Below, in pieces: positions 54,280 to 62,356 of a stretch of DNA of 64,000 nucleotides (the first letter of the stretch is position 1; each line of letters begins with the position of its first letter). Under the pieces are notes generated by a model. It saw only the letters and a list, made by a program, of their open reading frames with translations. It had not been told where the DNA came from and searched no databases. Position numbers and translations under genes: made by a program. Source of the DNA: Paenibacillus_AR mesotrionivorans (lineage in GTDB: Bacteria; Bacillota; Bacilli; Paenibacillales; NBRC-103111); assembly GCF_046098205.1 (NCBI RefSeq), contig NZ_JBJURJ010000004.1:1-64000 (forward strand), in the 5' to 3' direction.

Positions 54280-54324
54280 CGAGCAAATCCAGGATGATTT
54301 CCTGATATTTGCCCGGCTTTTTTT
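54280..54324 (+). terminator. Displaced remainder of the native glmS terminator
   Basis: CGAGCAAATCCAGGA and TTCCTGATATTTGCCCGG still pair around TGAT and are followed by CTTTTTTT. Joined to AGC at 28058 before the insertion, the stem would have been AGCCGAGCAAAT/ATTTGCCCGGCT. CGAGC (54280-54284) is the second copy of the target duplication. Confidence 0.85.
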
Positions 54325-54370
54325 ATTAGACCAGGAAAATAAGGTTGTAGGCGGCATCTTACTGTTTGAA

Positions 54371-54452
54371 GAAAATAAAGTTCTAGACTGAAAAATAAAG
54401 TGTTAGACACGGAAAATAAAGATGTAGACTGAGAAATAGAGTATTAGACTAA
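54371..54452 (+). repeat. Four end-binding sites of the second element, left end
   Basis: Sites centred on TAG at 54384, 54404, 54425 and 54445 (periods 20, 21, 20): AAAATAAAGTTCTAGACTG, AAATAAAGTGTTAGACAC, AAAATAAAGATGTAGACTG, AAATAGAGTATTAGACTA. All have the same orientation. Confidence 0.85.
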
Positions 54453-54527
54453 CGTTGACACAAACAATTTCATTGTGATATATTTAGTGGGCTAAATATT
54501 AATTCATGGACTGCTGAGGAGTTATTA

Positions 54528-54956
54528 ATGACAAATACTGTTGATTGTGATATTCGCCAGTCGTTGGATAGAATTTCCTCACAAATGCGTCGAGATTATA
54601 GCGAGTCACTAAGGGAACTTAATCTTTATGTTGGCCAAGAGAATTTACTTTACCGTTTGTGGTTAGGCGATGGAATAACACAAATGCAACTGTGTGAACA
54701 TCTAAAATGCGAGCCGCCTACGGTAACAAATATGGTTAAATACCTGGAGCAAAACGGATTTATATACCGTAAACGCGATCAAGATGATGCAAGAGTTATG
54801 AGAATTTTCCTAACCGATAAAGGCAAAGAATTAGAAAACCCGGTTGATATCAAATGGAAACAGCAGCAAGAAAAATTACTGCATTCCATTTTACCGGAAG
54901 AGCGCTTATTATTAAGGCGGCTCTTGAAACAAATGGAGAGTAACTTATTCGAATAA
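54528..54956 (+). CDS. MarR-family transcriptional regulator
   Basis: A 142-residue winged-helix protein with RLWLGDGITQMQLCEHLKCE, PPTVTNMVKYLEQNGFIYRK and the wing RDQDDARVMRIFLTDKGKEL, the MarR pattern. ATG 54528 after GAGGAG. Its neighbours inside the small element are remnants of an FMN monooxygenase and a transporter plus a reductase, so it probably once regulated a detoxification cassette in response to a small aromatic ligand. Confidence 0.88.
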   Translation: MTNTVDCDIRQSLDRISSQMRRDYSESLRELNLYVGQENLLYRLWLGDGITQMQLCEHLKCEPPTVTNMVKYLEQNGFIYRKRDQDDARVMRIFLTDKGKELENPVDIKWKQQQEKLLHSILPEERLLLRRLLKQMESNLFE

Positions 54957-54996
54957 GTTATCTCTTGCACTTTTATTTAGCATGCTAAATAGTTAG

Positions 54997-55293
54997 CTAA
55001 AACTGCTCAAACAAGGGCTATCCATTCGAGACGTTCTTGTCCATGGGGTTATTAACTATCATCCCGTAGTTGCAGGTGTCCCCGTACAAGTTGCTGACTT
55101 CTTGGAAGAATGGTTTTTGGCGGGGACATGTGACGGTTTCTCGGTTGTTCCGGATATAGCCTATGATGGAGTTGCTGATTTTGTGGAACTGGTTGTCCCA
55201 ATTTTGCAAGACCGCGGTTTGATCCGCAGAGAATATGAGGGCAAAACACTAAGCGATAAAATGGGCGTTCCTTACACCAATACGGAAGGCTAA
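54997..55293 (+). pseudogene. C-terminal remnant of an NtaA/DszA-type FMN monooxygenase
   Basis: A stop-bounded frame without start reads LKLLKQGLSIRDVLVHGVIN, then HPVVAGVPVQVADFLEEWF and GTCDGFSVVPDIAYDGVADF, ending RREYEGKTLSDKMGVP. This is the C-terminus of luciferase-like monooxygenases of the nitrilotriacetate/dibenzothiophene type (family pattern V-x-G-T-P-x-Q-V-A-D-x-L-E-E-W-F). About 98 of some 440 codons remain, so no activity is possible. Confidence 0.75.
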
Positions 55294-55340
55294 AATAAAC
55301 AATAATAAAAAGAGGAGAGGATCAAATGAATACAACATAA

Positions 55341-55502
55341 TCAAGGATTTGCGAAAAAATAAACGATTTATTTTTATATACAAAGGCTGGATCCCGAAAT
55401 GTGTTTTTGTTTGCAAAGATTATCTCATTGATTGGCTTGGTTATGGCAATCTTCATCCGCCGCGTCGTAGTAAATGGCGCGATGATGAAATCAATACATT
55501 GA
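55341..55502 (+). pseudogene. Probable C-terminal remnant of a membrane transporter
   Basis: A frame without start reads KINDLFLYTKAGSRNVFLFA then KIISLIGLVMAIFIRRVVVN and stops at 55502. One hydrophobic helix followed by basic residues resembles the last helix of 14-helix MFS drug exporters. Small and uncertain. Confidence 0.4.
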
Positions 55503-55567
55503 TATACAATGGCAAACCGACGAGACGATCGATGAGGCCAAATAAATCTTAGAATGGAGAAATGAAA

Positions 55568-56299
55568 ATGAATTTTGGAATAATAGGTGCAGGACCAATT
55601 GCTTCGAACATCGCAAAAAAATTAGTTGGGAATGGACATAATGTCAAAATTTCAGATGCTCGCGGTATTGAACGGTTAGAAGGAAAAGAACTTGCAGGAA
55701 CACCCGTGAGTGTAGAGGATGTAATTACAAATATTGATGTTCTAGTAATATCGATTCCATTCCATGCACTGCCAAGCATTCGCAACATTATTGATAAAGT
55801 TGGGGAGGAAGTAGTCATTGTTGACACTTCAAATTATTATCCTCACTTGAGCGGTAAAATCGAAGAAGTTGAGAACGGGATGGTTGAAAGTGTTTGGGTA
55901 TCCAAACATTTAGGAAAACCCATCATTAAAGCATTCAACAATTTCTTAGCCTATACGTTAGAGCATCATGGAACTCCCGAAGGGACGAATGGACGCATTG
56001 CTATTGCGGTTGCTGGCGATGACCTATCCCATAAACAAATCATCATGGGTGTAGCAAACGATCTAGGCTTCGATGCCGTAGACAGTGGTTCTTTAAATGA
56101 TTCGTGGAGACAACAGCCAGGAACCCCTGCGTACTGCACTGAACTTACAAAAGAGGAACTAGCTATAGCCTTAACTAAAGCGAATAAAGAAAAAGCCCCG
56201 TTCTTACGGGATCAGGTGAGAGAGAAGCTGACAGCTTCCCCAGGTGAATTTTCAATTAAAGAAATTGTTAAATTAAATAGAGAAATATACAATTCTTAA
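55568..56299 (+). CDS. NADPH-dependent F420-reductase/oxidoreductase-like Rossmann protein
   Basis: About 243 residues. ATG 55568 is better spaced from AATGGAGA than ATG 55562. An N-terminal dinucleotide-binding motif GIIGAGPIASNIAKKL is followed by VLVISIPFHALPSI, VIVDTSNYYP and a C-terminal AGDDLSHKQIIMGVANDLGF block, the pattern of the F420-dependent NADP reductase/NAD-binding_10-like family. The organism group does not use F420, so a NAD(P)-linked reductase of unknown substrate is likely. It is the only intact enzyme gene of the small element, ended by the hairpin at 56336. Confidence 0.8.
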   Translation: MNFGIIGAGPIASNIAKKLVGNGHNVKISDARGIERLEGKELAGTPVSVEDVITNIDVLVISIPFHALPSIRNIIDKVGEEVVIVDTSNYYPHLSGKIEEVENGMVESVWVSKHLGKPIIKAFNNFLAYTLEHHGTPEGTNGRIAIAVAGDDLSHKQIIMGVANDLGFDAVDSGSLNDSWRQQPGTPAYCTELTKEELAIALTKANKEKAPFLRDQVREKLTASPGEFSIKEIVKLNREIYNS

Positions 56300-56335
56300 G
56301 ATAGAAACCACTTATTGAAGTATTTAGTTAATGGC

Positions 56336-56385
56336 AGCGGCCAGTCTAGGACTTTATTATCTCGTCCTGGGCTGTCGCTTTTTTA
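56336..56385 (+). terminator. Terminator of the reductase gene, overlapping an end-binding site
   Basis: AGCGGCCAGTCTAGGAC pairs with GTCCTGGGCTGTCGCT and is followed by TTTTTT. The loop-proximal part includes CAGTCTAGGACTTTATTATC, which is also the innermost site of the element's right end. Confidence 0.7.
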
Positions 56386-56493
56386 TTTTCTAGGGTTAGT
56401 CTAATACTTATTTTATCGAGTCTGAAGGGTTTAGCGACTCAATAAGCCCATGAAATAAATAAATCCAGTCTAATACTTTATTTTCTGCTGATA
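56342..56493 (-). repeat. Three end-binding sites of the second element, right end
   Basis: Inverted relative to the left array: CAGTCTAGGACTTTATTATC (56343), TTAGTCTAATACTTATTTTA (56396) and CAGTCTAATACTTTATTTTC (56466), spaced 50-70 bp as in a Tn7 L end. GAGTC...GACTC between them forms a small hairpin. From 56494 to the MFS start only a promoter region is seen. Confidence 0.85.
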
Positions 56494-56713
56494 CTTACGA
56501 TACTGTCTCTTACCTTTAAAATCATGAAATTCCTATTGAAATAAAAGAATTTTCCTCGTAATTCACTTCATCCTCCTTTAATCATCCATGTAAAGAAGTG
56601 CTTTATTTATATATGCTTATACGAAAGCGAAAGCTTTTTGAGGGCAAAAAATAAATAAAGGAGATTGTTACGTGAACTCAAACCGTGCTCTTATAAGAAA
56701 AGGCTGAGCAAAG

Positions 56714-57862
56714 GTGCCGTCTTCTGCACGTCTTCCGTGGGGCGGGCTGCTGGCCTTGGCCATGGCAGGATTCATCTGCATTCTTACGGAAGGCCTGCCT
56801 GCCGGATTACTGCCGCAAATTGCAGAGGACCTTGGGGTCACAGAAGCTCTTGCCGGGCAATTGGTCACCCTGTATGCGGTTGGATCTCTTCTAGCCGCTA
56901 TTCCTTTGACCACGGCTACCCGCGAGTGGAGGCGCCGGCCGCTTCTGCTGCTGTGCATCATCGGCTTTCTTGTTTTTAACACCATCACTGCGTTATCTAC
57001 CGTTTATGTGCTGACGCTTGCCGCACGATTCTTCGCAGGTGTCTCGGCAGGTGTACTATGGGGGATGACGGCCGGTTATGCGCGGCGCATGGCGCCTGAT
57101 TCGCTGAAAGGAAAGGCGATGGCCGCAGCCATGGTTGGCACCCCCCTGGCATTGGCGCTGGGCGTTCCGCTTGGCACTTTTTTCGGTGCATATACAGGAT
57201 GGCGGTTCATTTTTGGAGCTGTATCCTTTTTGGCTGCTGCCCTTATTGGCTGGGTGCTCTGGAAGGTGCCGGATTATGCCGGTGAGCCTGCCAGTGATCA
57301 GCTCCCGTTTCACAAGGTTTTCCGGATTCCTGGGGTAAGGCCCATTCTGTTCGTCGTTTTGGCGTGGGTACTGGCTCATAATATTTTGTACACCTATATT
57401 GCACCGTATCTTGCGGAAACCGCGTTTGCCCAGCGAGTGGATTTGGTTCTTCTTCTTTTTGGAATTACCTCGGTTGTTGGCATTTGGGTGATCGGCATGC
57501 TGATTGACCGTTTTCTAAGAAAGCTGGTTTTGATCAGCATTACGGGATTTGCTCTGGCTTCTGCAGCCTTGGGAATCGGAATGGATCAGCCTGCTGTCAT
57601 CATTCTTGGTGTTATGGCATGGGGGCTTACGTTTGGCGGGGCAGCCACTTTATTGCAAACAGCAATAGCGCAAGCTGGGGGAAAAAACGCAGATATAGCC
57701 CAATCGATGCTGGTTACCGCATGGAATGTGGCAATCGGCGGAGGAGGAATTATCGGCGGGTTTCTTCTCGAGCTGCTTGGAGCCGGATTCCTCCCGGGAG
57801 CATTAATCATCCTGCTGCTTCCCGCCTTGTGGCTAGCTAAAAAGCATGGTTTTCCTTCCTGA
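56714..57862 (+). CDS. MFS transporter, DHA1/arabinose-efflux-like
   Basis: A 382-residue 12-helix major facilitator with MAGFICILTEGLPAGLLPQI, RFFAGVSAGVLWGMTAGYAR and a charged loop between helices 6 and 7. GTG 56714 is the first usable start. Fourteen codons upstream in the same frame GTG 56672 has a fine AAAGGAG site, but a TGA at 56705 lies between them. The original start was probably 56672 and has been cut off by this stop; expression would need re-initiation at 56714. The divergent Lrp/AsnC gene downstream may regulate it. Likely a drug or metabolite exporter. Confidence 0.85.
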   Translation: MPSSARLPWGGLLALAMAGFICILTEGLPAGLLPQIAEDLGVTEALAGQLVTLYAVGSLLAAIPLTTATREWRRRPLLLLCIIGFLVFNTITALSTVYVLTLAARFFAGVSAGVLWGMTAGYARRMAPDSLKGKAMAAAMVGTPLALALGVPLGTFFGAYTGWRFIFGAVSFLAAALIGWVLWKVPDYAGEPASDQLPFHKVFRIPGVRPILFVVLAWVLAHNILYTYIAPYLAETAFAQRVDLVLLLFGITSVVGIWVIGMLIDRFLRKLVLISITGFALASAALGIGMDQPAVIILGVMAWGLTFGGAATLLQTAIAQAGGKNADIAQSMLVTAWNVAIGGGGIIGGFLLELLGAGFLPGALIILLLPALWLAKKHGFPS

Positions 57863-57877
57863 TGAGAGAATTACAGC

Positions 57878-58321
57878 TTATGCGAGCAAATTCGTTTCTT
57901 CGATGAGATTTTTGTAAGGGATCGGGGAAGACATGACGATCAGAGTCGTATAGGTTCCGTATTGATCGCACCGGTTTTCAAACTCCTCCAGCTCCTGGGT
58001 TGTTCCCGTGAGGACCTTCAATAAATAATTATGCTCTCCGCTTATCCGGTAACATTCCGTGACCTCCGGTGATAAACGGCAAAAATCCAGGAACGGATAG
58101 CAATTCCGGGTCCGAACAAGCATATAGGCTGTGCATTGTTTACCCACCTTTTGCGAGGAAATGACGGTTCGGTACGCCTCGATAACACCCTTTTCCTCCA
58201 TACGTTTCACACGTTCAGTTACGGCTGGCTGAGATAGGCCCACCAGCTTTCCTAATTCTGTCATGGATAATCTCGCCTGGTTCTGCAAGTGGAGCAGAAT
58301 GTTTTTATCAATGTCGTCCAA
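57878..58321 (-). CDS. Lrp/AsnC-family transcriptional regulator
   Basis: A 147-residue regulator. TTG 58321 with AAAGGAGCG before it gives MDDIDKNILLHLQNQARLSM; the longer frame from 58360 includes that ribosome site and is unlikely. The helix-turn-helix is LGKLVGLSQPAVTERVKRME, followed by a RAM ligand-binding domain with ECYRISGEHNYLLKVLTGTT. Convergent with the MFS gene, divergent from the hydrolase gene. Probably senses an amino acid and controls one of these neighbours. Confidence 0.9.
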   Translation of the reverse strand: MDDIDKNILLHLQNQARLSMTELGKLVGLSQPAVTERVKRMEEKGVIEAYRTVISSQKVGKQCTAYMLVRTRNCYPFLDFCRLSPEVTECYRISGEHNYLLKVLTGTTQELEEFENRCDQYGTYTTLIVMSSPIPYKNLIEETNLLA

Positions 58322-58466
58322 GAAAATCGCTCCTTTTAATTTTAAAGTGATCTCTTCCAAATACCTTTAGAATCATCGGAAATGTAAAGAGGCAGAAATT
58401 ATTTATATAATAAAACATACTTGCCATGAATAATCAAGCAAATAACAGCAGGAGAGGATGAGAAGC

Positions 58467-59633
58467 ATGAGAAATATAGATCTGGAATTGTTGCATAAAA
58501 ATGTTAATGAGATAATGGATCGCACATTGGAGGACAAAAGGATCGTGGGTGCCGTTGTCCAAATTGCATTAGGCGGAAATCTCGTTTACAGCAGGCCTGC
58601 CGGTTGGGCCGACCGCGAGCAGAAACGGCCGATGCAGGAGAATGCTCTGTTTAGATATGCTTCAGTAACCAAGCCTGTCGTGTCAACGGCAGCCTTAGTA
58701 TTAATTTCACAAGGGAGATTGCAGTTAAATGATCTGCTGGAAAAATGGCTGCCCGCCTTTCGTCCCAAGCTGCCAAACGGACAGTATGCTTCCATTACCG
58801 TTCGCCATCTGATGACACATACCGCCGGCTTAACCTACCGTTTTTTCCAGGAAGAAAAGGGAACTTATGAGCTTGCTGGAGTATCCGACGGCATGGATCT
58901 GGCGGGAATTACACTTGAAGAGAATCTGCAAAGACTGGCTTCTGTCCCGCTTCTATATGAGCCGGGGAAAATGTGGAGATATTCCATAGCAACAGATGTG
59001 CTTGGAGCGGTCATCGAAAAGGTTACCGGAATGCCGCTTCGTGAAGCTGTACGGGAGCTTGTCACTCATCCGCTTTCCATGCTGGACACGGATTTCAAGG
59101 CCGTGGATATGGACAGATTGACCGCAGCTTACGCAGACAGCGTTGGAGAGTCACGGCGCTTGCATGATTTTGATACCGTTCCTTTCGTGGAGGGGACGGC
59201 AGGATTCCTTCTTTCACCCAACAGGTTTACCGACAAAACAGCTTATCCTTCCGGGGGAGCCGGCATGATTGGCAGCGCAGGAGACTTTCTTAAGCTGCTG
59301 GAAGCTTTGCGGCAGGGTGGAAATCCGATTCTGCCGGAGGCTCTAGTCACGGAAATGACAACCAATCAAATTGGCAACCTTGTGATGCCTTATTGGCCGG
59401 GGAGAGGCTTTGGGCTTGGTTTTACGCTGCTTAAAGACCCGGCTGCTGCCCATACACCGGAATCGCCGGGGACGTGGCGGATGGGCGGCACTTATGGTCA
59501 CTCCTGGTTTGTTGATCCGAGTGAGGAGCTTAGTGTTGTAGCGTTCACCAATACGGCCCTTGAAGGAATGTCAGGCAGGTTTACAACGGAGCTGTGCGAA
59601 GCTGTCTACAAGGGTATTCGGGGAGTGAAGTAA
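58467..59633 (+). CDS. Serine hydrolase, class C beta-lactamase/PBP4* family
   Basis: A 388-residue protein. ATG 58467 is correctly spaced from GGAGAGG; ATG 58458 abuts it. SxxK motif ASVTK with Ser66, a Y-S-I triad (WRYSIATDVLG) equivalent to YxN, and a late GTYGHSWFVDP in the position of KTG/HxG. It lacks a signal peptide, so it is probably a cytoplasmic esterase or D-amino acid-type hydrolase of the EstB/PbpE group and not a true beta-lactamase. The divergent Lrp/AsnC gene is the likely regulator. Confidence 0.85.
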   Translation: MRNIDLELLHKNVNEIMDRTLEDKRIVGAVVQIALGGNLVYSRPAGWADREQKRPMQENALFRYASVTKPVVSTAALVLISQGRLQLNDLLEKWLPAFRPKLPNGQYASITVRHLMTHTAGLTYRFFQEEKGTYELAGVSDGMDLAGITLEENLQRLASVPLLYEPGKMWRYSIATDVLGAVIEKVTGMPLREAVRELVTHPLSMLDTDFKAVDMDRLTAAYADSVGESRRLHDFDTVPFVEGTAGFLLSPNRFTDKTAYPSGGAGMIGSAGDFLKLLEALRQGGNPILPEALVTEMTTNQIGNLVMPYWPGRGFGLGFTLLKDPAAAHTPESPGTWRMGGTYGHSWFVDPSEELSVVAFTNTALEGMSGRFTTELCEAVYKGIRGVK

Positions 59634-59693
59634 AACTATATTTTCTTAGGACATGAAGTATAATCTCCTTATAGCAGTAAAGGGGGAGCATAC

Positions 59694-60407
59694 ATGCCGC
59701 ACAACATCTTGCTGATTGAGGATGATATTGAAATCGTGGCAATCCTGCAGAGCTATCTGACCAAAGAGGGGTATGCGGTATCGGCGGCATTTAACGGGCT
59801 GGATGGGATGGAGCTGTTCCGGAAACATGCGTTTGACGTCGTGATGGTGGATATTATGATGCCGAAGATGGATGGAATCGAGGTAATTAAGCATATTCGG
59901 GAGATAAGCTCAGTACCGATTCTTATTATGTCGGCCAAGGATAGCGAAGTGGATAAAGCGCTGGGACTCGGTTTTGGAGCGGATGATTATATCGCCAAGC
60001 CGTTTTCTTTGATCGAGGTGTCCGCCCGGATTAAAGCAGCGATCCGCCGGGCTACGATTTATTCAAACGCGGGCGCGGATACCGAGAAGCTGCTGCCAAT
60101 GCCCAGAGTGGTTGAGATCGGGGCGCTGCGTATTGATTTGGACAATTACTCCGCGTCGAAGAATGGTGCGGATCTGAAGCTGACGGCTAAAGAATTTGAG
60201 ATTTTGAAGCTGTTTGTTAAAAACCCGAATCGCGTGTTTACCAAGCCACAGCTGTACAGCTTCATCTGGAAGGAAAACTATTACGGCGACGATAATGTCA
60301 TCAATGTCCACATTCGGCGTTTGCGTGAAAAAATGGAGGATGATCCTTCCGAACCCCGTTATATCAAAACATTGTGGGGAATCGGCTACAAGTGGGACGT
60401 TCATTGA
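59694..60407 (+). CDS. OmpR/PhoB-family response regulator
   Basis: A 237-residue regulator with a receiver domain (phosphoacceptor D53 in VVMVDIMMPKMDG, Lys in DDYIAKPFS) and a C-terminal winged helix (LTAKEFEILKLFVKNPNRVF, NVINVHIRRLREKMED, IKTLWGIGYKW). ATG 59694 after GGGGGAG. The histidine kinase begins one base after its stop, and an ABC exporter follows. This is the arrangement of B. subtilis YcbLM-NO and related antibiotic-sensing modules. Confidence 0.94.
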   Translation: MPHNILLIEDDIEIVAILQSYLTKEGYAVSAAFNGLDGMELFRKHAFDVVMVDIMMPKMDGIEVIKHIREISSVPILIMSAKDSEVDKALGLGFGADDYIAKPFSLIEVSARIKAAIRRATIYSNAGADTEKLLPMPRVVEIGALRIDLDNYSASKNGADLKLTAKEFEILKLFVKNPNRVFTKPQLYSFIWKENYYGDDNVINVHIRRLREKMEDDPSEPRYIKTLWGIGYKWDVH

Positions 60408-60408
60408 T

Positions 60409-61350
60409 ATGGTGATCGTCCTGGTTATCGTTGTCATTATGTTGGCCGCGGTTATTGTCATGCAGCATCTGGCGATCCGGAAAAGAACCTCCAGCCTTGA
60501 AGAAATTCACCACAGACTAAATGATATCATCACCGGAGGATCAAGAGAGAAGCTGCTCTTTTTTACGGATGATCGCGCATTGATTCCGTTTTTAATCGAA
60601 ATCAACCGGATGCTTGACCATAACCAGCAAGTAGCTGCGGATTTTGTAAAGATGGAGCAGTCCATCCGGAGGATGATTTCGAACATCTCCCATGATTTGA
60701 AAACGCCGCTTACCGTTCTGCTGGGATATGTTCAAATCCTGAACCTGGACCCGGACATGAGCCCGGAAGAACGAACCGTTCTGTTGTCCAAGCTGGAGGC
60801 CAAAGGAAATGATGTGTTGGGGTTGATCCAGCAATTTTTCGATTTGGCCAGAATTGAATCGGGGGACAAGCCTATTCCCCTATCCCGGGTGCATATGAAC
60901 GAAATCTGCGAAAAAAATATATTAGCCTTTTACGATACCCTGTCGGTTGTAGGGTTCTCGGTGGTCATCCATCTCCCGGATAAGCCGCTGCTGGCGTGGG
61001 GGAATGAAGAGGCGCTTGACCGTATCCTCAATAATCTGATTACGAATGCCATCCATCACGGCGGCGAGGGTAAGACGATAGGACTTGATCTGCGGAGCGA
61101 CGAACAATTTGTGTATGTGGATGTATGGGATCGGGGAAAAGGGATCGGCGAGCTGCATCAGGACCGGGTATTTGAACGGATGTACACGCTGGAGGACTCA
61201 CGCAATCAATCCTACCAAGGCAGCGGGCTGGGCCTGACGATTACGAAGCGCTTGGCCGAGGCGCAGGGCGGGACGGTGTATGTGCACAGCAGACCCTACG
61301 ACAAAACCGTGTTTACGGTCAAGCTGAAACGAATCACCTACACGACTTAA
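60409..61350 (+). CDS. Sensor histidine kinase
   Basis: A 313-residue kinase with one N-terminal hydrophobic segment (MVIVLVIVVIMLAAVIVMQH), no extracellular domain, phosphoacceptor H95 in ISHDLKTPLTVL, N box NLITNAIHHGGEG and G boxes DRGKGIGE and GSGLGLTITKRL. ATG 60409 follows the regulator stop by one base; the frame extends upstream inside the regulator gene but not meaningfully. The lack of a sensor domain fits intramembrane-sensing kinases that take their signal from an associated ABC transporter. Confidence 0.93.
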   Translation: MVIVLVIVVIMLAAVIVMQHLAIRKRTSSLEEIHHRLNDIITGGSREKLLFFTDDRALIPFLIEINRMLDHNQQVAADFVKMEQSIRRMISNISHDLKTPLTVLLGYVQILNLDPDMSPEERTVLLSKLEAKGNDVLGLIQQFFDLARIESGDKPIPLSRVHMNEICEKNILAFYDTLSVVGFSVVIHLPDKPLLAWGNEEALDRILNNLITNAIHHGGEGKTIGLDLRSDEQFVYVDVWDRGKGIGELHQDRVFERMYTLEDSRNQSYQGSGLGLTITKRLAEAQGGTVYVHSRPYDKTVFTVKLKRITYTT

Positions 61351-61432
61351 GAAATATGTAAGAAACGGGTAAGAAAAAAGCAGAAACTGACATGTACCCT
61401 ATAGATAAGAAATCCAAAGGGGAGGCTGTCTG

Positions 61433-62356
61433 ATGGTTCATATCGTAAAGACCAACCAACTGACACGAACATATGGGGGAAAAGAGGCAGTTTCGAATGT
61501 CAGCATGAGTGTAAAGCAAGGTGAAATTTATGGCATGCTTGGACCCAATGGGGCAGGCAAAACAACCGTTATGAAAATGATCACCAACCTGGTAAAGCCC
61601 ACAGCGGGTGAAATCGAATTATTCGGTGAGCGAATCACGGACTCATCCTACAGACACTTGGGGCGGATGGGGATGATCATTGAGACCCCTATCTTCTATG
61701 ATAAAATGACGGCCCATGAAAACCTGGAGCTTCATTGCGATTACATGGGCTACCATAACAAGAACTCGATCAAGGAAGCATTGGAACTCGTGAATCTGAA
61801 TGCAATCGACAAGAAGCCGGTCAAGGAATTTTCATTGGGGATGAAGCAGCGCTTGGGCATAGCAAGAGCCATTACGACCAAACCCGAGCTGCTTATTCTG
61901 GATGAGCCGACCAATGGTCTTGACCCGGTAGGCATTAAGGAGATGCGGGAGTTATTCAGTGTACTGTCCAAGCAGTTCGGCATGACGATTCTTGTATCCA
62001 GTCATATTCTCGGAGAGATTGAGCTGATCGCGGATACGATTGCCGTGATGAATGGCGGGAAGCTGCTTCAGGAGGTTCCTATGGAGCATATCACGCGGCA
62101 GAACACGGAGTATATCGAAATTACAACCCGTGAATGCGGCAAAGCCGCTTATGTCCTAGAGAAGCAATTCCAGCTAACCAATATCCGTGTTTTCGATGGC
62201 GGGCAAATCCGGGTTTACGATTGCCGCGTGGCTCAGAATGATTTGATGAAAGCCTTGGTTCTGCACGACGTCGCCATCGAATCCATTTATAAGAAAACAG
62301 GGTCGTTAGAGGATTATTTTCTGTCCATTATTAATGGGGGTGATGTCGTTGTTTAA
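61433..62356 (+). CDS. ABC transporter ATP-binding protein (BcrA/YcbN type)
   Basis: A 307-residue ATPase with Walker A GPNGAGKTT, signature FSLGMKQRLGIAR, Walker B LLILDEPTNGLDP and H-loop SSHILGEIE. A C-terminal extension of about 80 residues after the ATPase is usual for BcrA-type exporters. ATG 61433 after GGGGAGG, 82 bp past the kinase. It overlaps the permease gene. A role in exporting or resisting peptide antibiotics such as bacitracin or lantibiotics is inferred from family and neighbours. Confidence 0.92.
   Translation: MVHIVKTNQLTRTYGGKEAVSNVSMSVKQGEIYGMLGPNGAGKTTVMKMITNLVKPTAGEIELFGERITDSSYRHLGRMGMIIETPIFYDKMTAHENLELHCDYMGYHNKNSIKEALELVNLNAIDKKPVKEFSLGMKQRLGIARAITTKPELLILDEPTNGLDPVGIKEMRELFSVLSKQFGMTILVSSHILGEIELIADTIAVMNGGKLLQEVPMEHITRQNTEYIEITTRECGKAAYVLEKQFQLTNIRVFDGGQIRVYDCRVAQNDLMKALVLHDVAIESIYKKTGSLEDYFLSIINGGDVVV

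Larger units (their letters stand above)
54363..56493 (+). mobile_element. Second, non-autonomous Tn7-like element, 2,131 bp
   Basis: The left end TGTTTGAAGAAAATAAAG and the right end, read inward on the minus strand, TATCAGCAGAAAATAAAG enclose the region and are flanked by a perfect CTTAC duplication (54358-54362 and 56494-56498). Four packed sites lie at the left and three spaced sites at the right, a Tn7-type R/L pattern, but the site consensus (AAAATAAAGTATTAGACTG) differs from the 26-kb element. No transposase is encoded. The right terminus has TAT where TGT is expected. Cargo: marR-type gene, two gene remnants and a Rossmann-type reductase. Confidence 0.85.

Noticed and set aside
54083..54391. 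A 102-codon plus-strand frame.
   Set aside because: It runs across the distal TnsB sites, the transposon end, the displaced glmS terminator and the start of the second element, so it cannot be a single gene.
54371..54452. The four-site array was first considered as the far end of the glmS-linked 26-kb transposon.
   Set aside because: Its sites point in the same direction as the left-end sites, whereas Tn7 ends are inverted, and the consensus differs. The true far end at 54279 has matching terminal bases and the CGAGC duplication.
58467..59633. Annotation as an antibiotic-resistance beta-lactamase.
   Set aside because: There is no signal peptide and the YxN and KTG motifs are changed; an esterase-type family member is more likely.
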